From: Hydrogenophaga sp.
Lineage (GTDB): Bacteria; Pseudomonadota; Gammaproteobacteria; Burkholderiales; Burkholderiaceae_C
Reading direction: 5' to 3'
Length of the DNA stretch: 64,000 nt
NCBI RefSeq assembly: GCF_018780075.1
Contig: NZ_JADMKB010000003.1
Coordinates: forward strand, 62,001-126,000
Every line of letters begins with the position of its first letter. Position 1 is the stretch's first letter. This document shows positions 57,401 through 64,000 of this stretch, one piece after another. Below the pieces are notes generated by a model, which worked only from the letters and a program-made list of their open reading frames with translations, searched no databases and was not told the origin of the DNA. A program made the position numbers and the translations under genes.

Positions 57401-57986
57401 CTTCCACCCGCGTCAGGTTCTCGCGCGTGTCGGTCAGGCGGTGGGCCGTTTCGCGACGGCGTTCCTTGTATTTGGAGACGCCGGCGGCCTCTTCGAGGAA
57501 CAGGCGCAGCTCTTCGGGCTTGCTCTCGATGATGCGGCTGATGGTGCCCTGGCCGATGATGGCGTAGGCGCGCGGGCCCAGACCGGTGCCCAGGAACACG
57601 TCCTGCACGTCGCGGCGGCGCACCGGCTGGTTGTTGATGTAGTAGCTGCTGGTGCCGTCGCGCGTGAGCACGCGCTTGACCGCGATCTCCAGGAACTGGC
57701 CCCACTGGCCACCGGCGCGGTGATCGGCGTTGTCGAACACCAGCTCCACGCTGGAGCGGCTGGCCGGCTTGCGGTTGTTGGTGCCGTTGAAGATCACGTC
57801 CTGCATGGACTCGCCACGCAGCTCGGAGGCCTTGGACTCGCCCAGCACCCAGCGCACGGCGTCCATGATGTTGGACTTGCCGCAGCCGTTCGGCCCCACC
57901 ACGCCCACGAGCTGCCCCGGCAGCAGGAAGTTGGTCGGCTCGGCGAAGGACTTGAAGCCCGAGAGCTTGATCGAATTGAGACGCAA
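54465..57986 (-). CDS. smc: Chromosome segregation ATPase SMC
   Basis: A 1173-residue SMC. Walker A GPNGCGKSN near residues 32-40, a coiled coil to about 510, hinge domain near 515-640, second coiled coil, then the signature LLSGGEKALTAIALVFAIF near 1080 and Walker B PFCLLDEVDAPLDDAN. It condenses and segregates the chromosome with ScpAB. Start MRLNSIKLSGFKSF is the family N-terminus. First gene of the smc-zipA-ligA series; 34 bases precede zipA. Confidence 0.96.
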   Translation of the reverse strand: MRLNSIKLSGFKSFAEPTNFLLPGQLVGVVGPNGCGKSNIMDAVRWVLGESKASELRGESMQDVIFNGTNNRKPASRSSVELVFDNADHRAGGQWGQFLEIAVKRVLTRDGTSSYYINNQPVRRRDVQDVFLGTGLGPRAYAIIGQGTISRIIESKPEELRLFLEEAAGVSKYKERRRETAHRLTDTRENLTRVEDILRELNANLDKLEKQAEVAARYNTLQAGATLKQHQLWFLKRSEAEADQIKVKTDAAQAINDLESRTADLRRVESELETIRQAHYAAGDQVNQAQGKLYEASAEVGKLEAEIRFVIEGRTRVEQRLAQLKEQIASWSTRSEDAGVELEQLAEAMVDAEEKSVVLAAQGEEQAGALPTLEDSLRQAQNAANEQRSSVTQVQQQIQVLAAEQRNIEEQSRQLTQRRERLAADRNALAAPDEASLLQSQNNLQQALQAAEMADAILHELQDSVPELDEHRRAAQTAVNQESAKQADLSARMEALKALQEKVKTDGKLKPWLSKHGLDGLQGLWSRIHVESGWENALEGALRERLGALEVSRLEMVRAFGNDAPPAKLAFYSPPAAEVSAPVRPGLKPLADWLRLNDAGQKALLADWLSGCWSAANLDEAMAQRAQLQPGEAIYVPAGHVVTAHSVSFYAPDSEQAGLLARAQDIENLDKSAKAQILIAEQARAALIRAEAAYTDASQRLVIARREGAETRGRAHELQVETLRLTQLAEQTRARSEQIAADLAEVDAQLDDLQERRVTAEARFEELDMQLADSQERHAQLDDKVIAAERALNAAREQQRGLERQAQEATFTLRSLQARQGELQRSLETAASQEKSLADEERRAAEELSRLSAAAAEAGLQNVLAVKLEREQTLGALRSEYDGLTAQLRASDEHRLKLERELDPLRQRITDFQLKEQAARLGVEQYSQQLDEAQADLAAVAQSITEGNVRLVGLQSEIDRFHREIQSLGAVNLAALDELTASRERKTFLDAQTADLVEAMTTLEDAIKKIDAETRDLLGSTFNTVNEHFGRMFPELFGGGNARLVMTGEEILDAGVQVLAQPPGKKNQTIHLLSGGEKALTAIALVFAIFQLNPAPFCLLDEVDAPLDDANTERYARLVTSMSKQGTQFLFISHNKIAMEMAEQLIGVTMQEQGVSRIVAVDMESAAGMLESA

Positions 57987-58066
57987 AGGGAGACCCTGAC
58001 GAGTATCGGATGGAGGCCCGAAATGTTACCCCAGCCGTCCTCGCGCCCTTCGGGGGCTCCGCTCCC

Positions 58067-58519
58067 TCAGGCGCGCTTGGTGATTTCCACCACGCCGGCG
58101 TCGGCGTCGACCCGCACCCAGTCGCCTGTTTCGATGCAATCGAGCGGATCGCGGTCGAAATCCGTCATGGCCGGCGCATGGGTGACCACGGCGCCCAGCG
58201 CCATCTTGGTGGTCATTTCATTGAACAGGAAGGCGGCCGGAGCGCTGTTGAGCAGACGGGTCATGTGAAACATGGCCGACCAGCCGGAAGAGCCCTTGGC
58301 GCCGGGAAACACCAGCACCTTGCCCGCAAAACTCTGGCCCTTCAGCTCGTGGCGGGTCTCGATCACGCTGCCGGTGCGGGGGTCGATGCCCCCCCAGCCC
58401 GAGATGCGGTCGCGGGTGACGAGCGCCTCACCCTCGCACACGCCACCCACCACCTTGCGACCACGGATGACGATCACAGGGGCAGGGGCTGCGGCAGGAG
58501 ACACATGGATCGCGCTCAT
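58067..58519 (-). CDS. Aconitase X, swivel (small) subunit
   Basis: A 150-residue DUF126-type swivel domain. IVIRGRKVVGGVCEGEALVTRDRISGWGGIDP is the family signature (residues 15-46), followed by VFPGAKGSSGWSAMFHMTRL. It pairs with the separate catalytic subunit encoded just upstream (two-gene type AcnX). GGAGGG site 8 bases before ATG 58519. Known bacterial AcnX enzymes dehydrate cis-3-hydroxy-L-proline; archaeal ones dehydrate mevalonate 5-phosphate. The substrate here is not known. Confidence 0.88.
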   Translation of the reverse strand: MSAIHVSPAAAPAPVIVIRGRKVVGGVCEGEALVTRDRISGWGGIDPRTGSVIETRHELKGQSFAGKVLVFPGAKGSSGWSAMFHMTRLLNSAPAAFLFNEMTTKMALGAVVTHAPAMTDFDRDPLDCIETGDWVRVDADAGVVEITKRA

Positions 58520-58580
58520 GGGGCAACCCTCCGTGCTGCGCACTGCGGGACTGAACACCTTCGGAACGGCCGGGCGGCGC

Positions 58581-59873
58581 TCATTGCAGTCCCCCTGTCC
58601 AACGGCCCGTGCAGGCCGCGTCGATGCATTCGCTGGTCGTGCCAAACCAGGCCTGTATCCCGAGAATGGCCGGCAGGTAGTGCGCCTGCTTGGCCGAGTC
58701 CAGCGCCACGGTTCGCGTGCCTTTGGGCACAGCGCGGCTCATGGCCGAACAACTGTCTGACATGAGGATGCCGCCAGCCTCCTCGATGATTCGGGTGTAA
58801 CCATTGCGGTCGGCCAGGGCCTTGATGGCCCGCGGCGTGAAGATCCAGAGTTCGCAGTCTGGGTGCACCTTGCGCCCTTCCAGCAATTGGGCGGCTTCCC
58901 AGATCTGTTCGATGGTGTAGTGCGGGCAGCCCAGCATCACGTACTGAATGTCGGCCGAGGTCGCGGTGGTGTTGAGCTTCTCGTAGGTCCGACGGCGGTC
59001 CGCCTCGCCGTAGCGCAGCACTTCGCGCGGCGCCTGGCCGCCCAGCGCTTGTTCCAGGGTCAGCGCCTCGGGCGTGACGCCGACGATGTGGTACATCTCC
59101 ACCCCGCCCGAGGACGAGGCGGCCGCACCGAAGTGCTTGAGCCGGGGCAAATTGGGCACCCGGGCGATGCCACGGCGGCTGTGCACCACGGGCACGCGCT
59201 CCTGCACGTGTTCACCGATGAAATAGCCCAGCAGGCCCCAGTCCTGCACCGATTCGATCTCGACGTCGAGCTCCACCACGTGCGTGGCGAGGCGGTGGTC
59301 GGGCAAGTGGTAGCCCCAGTAGGGAATGCGCCCGGTCAGCATGGCCGCGCCGCAACTCTCACGCCCTTCGGTGTTGGTGCGCGCCCCCAACACCGAATTG
59401 CAGTAGATCACCGCCGAAGACTCCATCCACGCGCAGTGCTCACCCCGGGTCGGGATGTTGCCCAACTGGTACGGGGTGCAGGTGTTCATGATCTGAGCGC
59501 CCAGGCCGGCGGCGTGGCGCTCGCTCTTCTCATAGAACCGCACGGTTTCCTCGCTCACCCCCATGCGCTCGGGCTGACCCGGATCGAAGCCGAGCTGCAG
59601 GTGACTCGTGAAGGTCTTGAACTTCGGGATGGCCACCACCTCCTGGCTGTCCAGGCTGAATTCGGAGAACACCGCGTCCATGCCGCCTTTGGCTTGCGCG
59701 AAGTCGCGCTGGAACGGCGTGGTGGAGGTGATCGTGGCGCAGACATTGTTCGTCTCCACCAGGCGCTCGGCATCCAGCGCTTCGCCGTAGCGCACCAGCA
59801 GGTCCATCGCCTTCTGCACGGCTGGGCCGTCGCGGCCGTCGTACATGGCTTTCTCTTCGTCGCTGAGGTGCAT
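58581..59873 (-). CDS. Aconitase X, catalytic (large) subunit
   Basis: A 430-residue DUF521-type catalytic subunit. Starts MHLSDEEKAMYDG, a characteristic N-terminus. Iron-sulfur ligand candidates are Cys in NTCTPYQLG near 130, in VMLGCPHYTIEQIW near 310 and in ILMSDSCSAMSRAVPKG near 375. It removes water from a hydroxy acid or amino acid. The gene precedes the swivel subunit by 61 bases. Start codon has no strong ribosome site (GAGACCCCTG). Confidence 0.88.
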   Translation of the reverse strand: MHLSDEEKAMYDGRDGPAVQKAMDLLVRYGEALDAERLVETNNVCATITSTTPFQRDFAQAKGGMDAVFSEFSLDSQEVVAIPKFKTFTSHLQLGFDPGQPERMGVSEETVRFYEKSERHAAGLGAQIMNTCTPYQLGNIPTRGEHCAWMESSAVIYCNSVLGARTNTEGRESCGAAMLTGRIPYWGYHLPDHRLATHVVELDVEIESVQDWGLLGYFIGEHVQERVPVVHSRRGIARVPNLPRLKHFGAAASSSGGVEMYHIVGVTPEALTLEQALGGQAPREVLRYGEADRRRTYEKLNTTATSADIQYVMLGCPHYTIEQIWEAAQLLEGRKVHPDCELWIFTPRAIKALADRNGYTRIIEEAGGILMSDSCSAMSRAVPKGTRTVALDSAKQAHYLPAILGIQAWFGTTSECIDAACTGRWTGGLQ

Positions 59874-59912
59874 GGCAGGGGTCTCGATGAAGTCCAGGGG
59901 GATGGTCTGGGG

Positions 59913-60716
59913 CTACGGCAACGCGGGCAAGTGACCACCAATGGCGTGTGCGATGGCCTGCGCGATGGTGCGCAGCCGCGGGGCGAGTTCCTCACGCAGC
60001 CGTTGCTCGGTGAACATGAAGGCCGCGCCGCCGCAATTCAGCGCCATGACCTCACCGCTCGGACCGATCAGGGCGACCGACACCGAATTGATTTCGCGGT
60101 GAAACTCGCCCAGCGAAAGGCAGTAGCCCAGGTCGCGCGCTTCGGCGATGGCGCGATGCATCGCAGGCGCCACGCTGTCCCATTCAGGCCCGCGCTGCAG
60201 GCGCAGCGAGTCGATCAGCTGCTGGCGCTGGGGTTCATCCACTGCGGACAGGAAGGCTCGGCCCAGTGCAGACACCGGCAATGGCGCTCTCGAACCGACG
60301 TCAAGCCGCGCCGCCAACATGGACGTGCGCGGCCGGCAAGCCTCGATGATCACCATCTCCATGCCATCGCGCACCGCCAGGTAGGTGGAGACACCCACCT
60401 CTTCGGCCAGCGACTGCAGGTAGGGCCGTGCCACGCCGCGCACGTCCAGGCTTCCCAGGAACACGCGTGCCAGCGACACCACGCCCGGCCCGAGCATGAA
60501 GCGGTCGGCCACCGGCGCGGGCTTGAGCATGCCGGCGCCCACCAGCGTGGCCACCAAGCGGGTGACGGTCGGTCGTGGAATGCCGGTCAGGCGCACGAGT
60601 TCGGCATGGCCCAGCTGGGGGCGATCTTCTGAGAAGCTGCGCAACACCGCCAGGCCGCGCTCGAGTGCGCTGACCGTGTCGGCGCTCTTGGCGCGTGGAG
60701 TGTGGGATGCGGTCAT
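59913..60716 (-). CDS. IclR-family transcriptional regulator
   Basis: A 267-residue regulator. Winged helix at about 12-75 (ALERGLAVLRSFSEDRPQLGHAELVRLTGIPRPTVTRLVATLVGAGML) and an IclR effector domain at 90-260 (PLPVSALGRAFLSAVDEPQ, ALNCGGAAFMFTEQRLREELAPRL). ATG at 60716 (MTASHTPRAKS) fits; the longer upstream frame overlaps the region before it. Between tctC and the aconitase X genes on the same strand; likely controls the cluster in response to its substrate. Forty bases precede the catalytic subunit gene. Confidence 0.9.
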   Translation of the reverse strand: MTASHTPRAKSADTVSALERGLAVLRSFSEDRPQLGHAELVRLTGIPRPTVTRLVATLVGAGMLKPAPVADRFMLGPGVVSLARVFLGSLDVRGVARPYLQSLAEEVGVSTYLAVRDGMEMVIIEACRPRTSMLAARLDVGSRAPLPVSALGRAFLSAVDEPQRQQLIDSLRLQRGPEWDSVAPAMHRAIAEARDLGYCLSLGEFHREINSVSVALIGPSGEVMALNCGGAAFMFTEQRLREELAPRLRTIAQAIAHAIGGHLPALP

Positions 60717-60817
60717 GGTCGGGCGATTGTGCAACGAGGCAGGACGGCTGCGCGGCGACCGCATGGCCTTGGACGGCCCCTCCCGCGCACCCTCGTCCAT
60801 GGTGGTTCCTGCGTGGT

Positions 60818-61807
60818 TCACTCGAACTTGACGTTGTTCTCGCGCACCGTGGTCGTGAAGGCGTCCCACTGCTTGCGATGGAAGGCCGCGAACTGGGCCG
60901 GCGTCATGCCGTAGCCCGAGAAGCCTTGCGCCACCAGTTGCTCGCGCACCTCAGGGCGACTCAGCGCCTGGCGCAGCATCTGGCTGAGCCGCTCGGCGAT
61001 CACGGCGGGCATTTTCGCGGGACCGAAGAAGCCGGCCCAAGGCGTGATCGTGACCGCGCCCAGCCCCAGCTCGGCCGCCGTCGGCACCTCGGGCAGCAGG
61101 GGGCTGCGCTCGGGCAACAAGGTCAGCAGCGGGTGGATTTTCTTGTCCTTGGCGAAGCCGGGAACCAGCGTGCCGGTGGAGAACATCATTTGGATCTGTC
61201 CGCCCACCAGGTCCGTCATGGCCTGGGCGTCACCTTTGTAGCGCACGTTGACCACCTTGGTGCCGCGGTTGGCCAGCAGTTGCAGCATCGCCAGTTCCGA
61301 AGCGCTGTTGCTGGAGCCCGAGTTGTACTTGTTGGGGGTCGCCGCCACGTGGTCGAGGAATTCCTTCAGGCTGCCCGAGGGCAGTGCGGGCGACACGGCC
61401 AGGAACATGGAAAACTCACCCGCCGTGGTCAGGGGCGTGAAGGCCGTGAAGGGGTCGTAGGGCGGATTGGGGCGCAAGGCCGGCACGGCCACCATCGCCG
61501 TGTTGGTGCCCAGCATGAAGGTGTAGCCGTCGGGTGCGGACCGCAGCACCTCCTGCGCGGCGATGATGCCCTCGGCGCCGGGCTTGTTGTCCACCACCAC
61601 CGGCTGCCCGGCCTGGGCCGCCAGGCCCTTGGCGATGACGCGCGCAATCGTGTCGGCGCCACCGCCGGCCGAGAAGGGAACGATCAGGCGGATGGTTTTG
61701 TCGGGATAGGTCTGCGCCGAGGCGGTCGTGGGCAAGACCAGCGCAGCGGCTGCGCCGGCCAGCGCCAGCAGGGCACGACGGTGCATGACGAAAGTGGCTT
61801 TTTTCAT
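60818..61807 (-). CDS. TctC-family (Bug) periplasmic substrate-binding protein
   Basis: A 329-residue tripartite tricarboxylate transporter receptor. Signal peptide ending near TTASAQ (residue 31), then YPDKTIRLIVPFSAGGGADTIARVIA, the canonical Bug N-terminus with the carboxylate-binding loop, and FGPAKMPAVIAERL and KQWDAFTTTVRENN near the end. GAGGAG site 8-9 bases before ATG 61807. Part of the dehydratase cluster; no tctA/tctB here. It probably delivers the carboxylate used by the neighbouring enzymes to a TctAB pair encoded elsewhere, for example at 5314-7329. Confidence 0.92.
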   Translation of the reverse strand: MKKATFVMHRRALLALAGAAAALVLPTTASAQTYPDKTIRLIVPFSAGGGADTIARVIAKGLAAQAGQPVVVDNKPGAEGIIAAQEVLRSAPDGYTFMLGTNTAMVAVPALRPNPPYDPFTAFTPLTTAGEFSMFLAVSPALPSGSLKEFLDHVAATPNKYNSGSSNSASELAMLQLLANRGTKVVNVRYKGDAQAMTDLVGGQIQMMFSTGTLVPGFAKDKKIHPLLTLLPERSPLLPEVPTAAELGLGAVTITPWAGFFGPAKMPAVIAERLSQMLRQALSRPEVREQLVAQGFSGYGMTPAQFAAFHRKQWDAFTTTVRENNVKFE

Positions 61808-61839
61808 GGTGTGTCTCCTCGGTTGAATCACGGCTTCAC

Positions 61840-63555
61840 TCACTTGACCAGCACGGCGCCCCGGGCGGGCGCACTGACGTTGTTGCGGTAGATCTGCAGC
61901 CAGCCGCGGTCGAACTGCGGTGGCGCGGGGGTCCAGGCGGCGTGGCGACGCTGCATCTCGGCGTCGTCCACCAGCAAGTCGCAGCACCGGGTATCCAGAT
62001 CAATGGCGATCGGGTCGTCATTGCGCACCAGCGCCAGCGGCCCGCCCAGCGCCGCCTCGGGCGCCACCTCGGCCACCACCAATCCCTTGCAGACCAGACC
62101 CGAAAGGTGGCCATCGGTCACCAGCGCCACCAGATCGCCCAGCCCCGCGCCATCGATGGCGAAGACCACGCGCGAGGCGCCGCCGCCCATGGCCGGGCCG
62201 CCGCGCGTGCCGGCACCGCGCATGACGACCACGTGGCCGGGCTGGATGCGGCCCTCGTTGAGGGCCGCGAGGGCCGCGTCGCTGGTGTCGAAGCAGATGG
62301 CCGGCCCCTCAAAACGACGCTTCTTGCGTTCCAGGATGCCTGTCTTGACGATGCCCGTGTCGGGGCACAGGGAACCGCGCAGCACCACGATGGCCGGGCG
62401 CGCGGCCACGGGGCGGTCCAGCGGGCGGATGATCTCCGGGTCGCGCACCGACACGTCGTCCAGATCGGCGGCCAAGGTGCGGCCCGTCACGGTGAGCACC
62501 CGCGTGTCCAGTTGCGGCGTCAATTGCTTGAGCACGGCCTGGCAGCCGCCGGCTGCCTCGAACTGCTCGATGCTGTGCACCCCCACGGGACGCACGCCGG
62601 CCAGCACCGGCACCTCGGCACCCAGCTCCTCGAAGAGGCGGTACACATCCAAGTCCAGCCCCGCCTCGGTGGCCACGGCCTGCAGGTGCTTGACGCAGTT
62701 CACCGAGCCGCCCACGGCCAGCACGGCGCGCACGGCGTTGGCGAAGGCGCCCGGCGTCAGGATCGCGCGCGGCCGCAGGTCTTCCCAGACCATCTGCACG
62801 ATGCGCGCGCCGGCACGCTGCACGTCGGCCATCATGCGCTCGCTCATCGCGGCCACGGGCGCGCTGCCCGGCAGCGCCATGCCCAGCGCCTCGCAGACGA
62901 TGTGCATGGAGTTGGCCGTGCCCATGCCCGAGCAAACGCCCGGCGAACGGATGGCCTCGCGGCTCATGCCCACCAGCGTGTCGCGATCCAGCGCGCCGGA
63001 CACCACGTGCATGGCGCCGATGAATACCTCCTCGATGTCGCAATGGTGCCCCTGGTAGCTGCCGCTGGCCTGGTACCCGCAGGGCACCAGCAGCGCTGGA
63101 ATGTCCAGCCGGGCCGCAGCCATCAGCTGGCCGGGCACGGTCTTGTCGCAGGAGGTCAGGCAGACCATGCCATCGAGCTGCGCGCCTTCCACCGCCACCT
63201 CGATGTCGTTGGTGATGAGGTCCCGCGCCGCCAGCATGTAGGCGCCACGCGCGCCGGCGCCGGTGATGAAGTCGCTGGGCGCGGCCGTGCGGATCTCGAA
63301 GGGCACGGCCCCGGCCGCGCGCAGGGCTTTCTTGAGCTCGGCCGCCACCTGATCAAGATGGCTGAAACAACTGGCCAGCTCGCTGCTGGAGTTGACGATG
63401 GCGATCTTGGGCTTCTCGCAATCCGCCTCGGGAATGCCGAGTGCGCGCCACTGCGCGTTGCGCACCGACCAGAGATAGGAGCCGCGGGGAAAGTTGCTGC
63501 GCAGTGCGCGCGTGGGCTGGGGCCGGGTACCGGCAGGTGAAGCGGGGGCGTTCAT
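61840..63555 (-). CDS. IlvD/Edd-family dehydratase
   Basis: A 571-residue dehydratase. Iron-sulfur ligand positions are kept (Cys in SSELASCFSHLD near 60, LTSCDKTVPGQLM near 132, SPGVCSGMGTANSM near 200). The C-terminal active-site loops differ from those of IlvD: TRGGPAMGGGAS in place of GMPEM and VTDGHLSG in place of TDGRFSG, so it is probably not the branched-chain enzyme but a sugar-acid or related dehydratase. ATG at 63555 has GGAGACA upstream. Followed by tctC after 32 bases. Confidence 0.85.
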   Translation of the reverse strand: MNAPASPAGTRPQPTRALRSNFPRGSYLWSVRNAQWRALGIPEADCEKPKIAIVNSSSELASCFSHLDQVAAELKKALRAAGAVPFEIRTAAPSDFITGAGARGAYMLAARDLITNDIEVAVEGAQLDGMVCLTSCDKTVPGQLMAAARLDIPALLVPCGYQASGSYQGHHCDIEEVFIGAMHVVSGALDRDTLVGMSREAIRSPGVCSGMGTANSMHIVCEALGMALPGSAPVAAMSERMMADVQRAGARIVQMVWEDLRPRAILTPGAFANAVRAVLAVGGSVNCVKHLQAVATEAGLDLDVYRLFEELGAEVPVLAGVRPVGVHSIEQFEAAGGCQAVLKQLTPQLDTRVLTVTGRTLAADLDDVSVRDPEIIRPLDRPVAARPAIVVLRGSLCPDTGIVKTGILERKKRRFEGPAICFDTSDAALAALNEGRIQPGHVVVMRGAGTRGGPAMGGGASRVVFAIDGAGLGDLVALVTDGHLSGLVCKGLVVAEVAPEAALGGPLALVRNDDPIAIDLDTRCCDLLVDDAEMQRRHAAWTPAPPQFDRGWLQIYRNNVSAPARGAVLVK

Positions 63556-63622
63556 CAATGTCTCCTTGCGTGGCCTAGGGCGGTACGGGGCGGATGCGGC
63601 GCAGGGCGAACCGGGGGGCGAT

Positions 63623-64000
63623 TCAGGCGGCGAGCGCGGACTGCGTGAGCGCGACGGTCGCGCCCGGCCGCAGATACACACCCTGCGCCAGCAATCCCTG
63701 CTGCAACCGGGCGATGTCCACCGCGCGAGGCTGCACGCCTCCGGCCACGGCCAGCGCAGCCGCCACGCCCGCGGCCTGGCCGGTCAGCCAGCACTGCGGA
63801 ATTTCGCGCATGAAGCCATGCGAGTTGCGGTCGCAGGAAATGTGTCGACCGCAGGCCAGCAACCCATCGAGCGCCTGGGGCACCAACGCACCGTAGGGAA
63901 TGGAGATGTTGGGGAATTTGGGTGACACCGCTGGCGACACGGCCACCTCGTCCGGCAGGGCCTGGCCATCGGGCCAGCGGTGACGCCAGACCCCGTCCGT
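63623..64000 (-). CDS. FAD-dependent oxidoreductase, C-terminal part (runs off window)
   Basis: The frame is open from the right window edge to a stop at 63623, giving 125 residues. ACGRHISCDRNSHGFMREIPQCWLTGQAAGVAAALA is the C-terminal FAD-binding signature of FAD-dependent oxidoreductases of the PF12831 type, which often sit in catabolic operons for organic acids and sugar acids. N-terminal part including the dinucleotide-binding motif lies outside. First visible gene of the dehydratase cluster; the IlvD/Edd gene follows after 67 bases. Confidence 0.82.
   Translation of the reverse strand, partial: TDGVWRHRWPDGQALPDEVAVSPAVSPKFPNISIPYGALVPQALDGLLACGRHISCDRNSHGFMREIPQCWLTGQAAGVAAALAVAGGVQPRAVDIARLQQGLLAQGVYLRPGATVALTQSALAA

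Noticed and set aside
54447-58268. Long plus-strand open frame opposite smc
   Set aside because: Antisense of smc (and its flank); composition-biased product with no motif.
61840-63555. Branched-chain dihydroxy-acid dehydratase IlvD
   Set aside because: Active-site loops differ from IlvD and the neighbours are catabolic, so the specific name was not used.

Overview
The window looks like a chromosomal segment of a beta-proteobacterium of the Comamonadaceae (order Burkholderiales). Support comes from high GC outside the left end, Burkholderiales-type gene orders (mltG-tmk-holB-pilZ-tatD next to ygfZ; smc-zipA-ligA; map-glnD), several TctC/TctA-type transporter genes, and a short GC-rich hairpin repeat typical of that family. 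Hydrogenophaga or a near relative is my best guess; this is inference from protein flavour, not from a search. No rRNA, tRNA, CRISPR array or insertion sequence was seen.

Left end (1-4448): lower-GC DNA carrying the maintenance module of a clc/SPI-7-type integrative conjugative element, all on the minus strand: parA, parB, a DUF2857-type gene and the start of a STY4528-type replication gene that runs off the window. An AT-rich leader with TTTATC repeats and a 41-residue membrane ORF follow. At 4488-5172 a scar joins the C-terminal ends of a LacI-type regulator and a four-carbon sugar-acid kinase (DUF1537), back to back, both lacking their 5' parts. Next come tctB-tctA, which encode membrane subunits of a tripartite tricarboxylate transporter and have no tctC beside them.

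7.4-22.4 kb is core and housekeeping: secreted ankyrin protein, tatD, pilZ, holB, tmk and mltG (one long minus-strand series), divergent ygfZ and an NRDE protein, a thioesterase-acetyltransferase fusion, an esterase, an iron alcohol dehydrogenase, several envelope proteins of unknown role, then yciB-bolA-ppiC. 22.4-25.9 kb holds an amine-catabolism-like operon (glutamine-synthetase-like ligase, class III aminotransferase, GntR regulator) preceded by two identical palindromes.

25.9-34.9 kb: an acyltransferase-like membrane protein, an esterase, rlhA, a low-GC islet of small unknown genes, and a lipoprotein plus NNNPGN-domain protein pair that resembles an antibacterial effector/immunity pair of the Xanthomonas-type T4SS. 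A hemerythrin with an FNR-like site upstream, a DUF808 membrane protein and a phytanoyl-CoA-dioxygenase-like gene follow.

34.9-58.0 kb: purL, a small outer-membrane protein, map, glnD, an SDR lacking its catalytic residues, a complete RND efflux operon, def, a small cytochrome c, ligA, zipA and smc. Two copies of a hairpin repeat sit directly after minus-strand genes here.

58.0-64.0 kb: a minus-strand catabolic cluster with a FAD-dependent oxidoreductase (cut by the window edge), an IlvD/Edd-type dehydratase, a TctC-type binding protein, an IclR regulator and the two subunits of aconitase X. This suggests uptake and stepwise dehydration of an organic or sugar acid whose identity cannot be read from the sequence.
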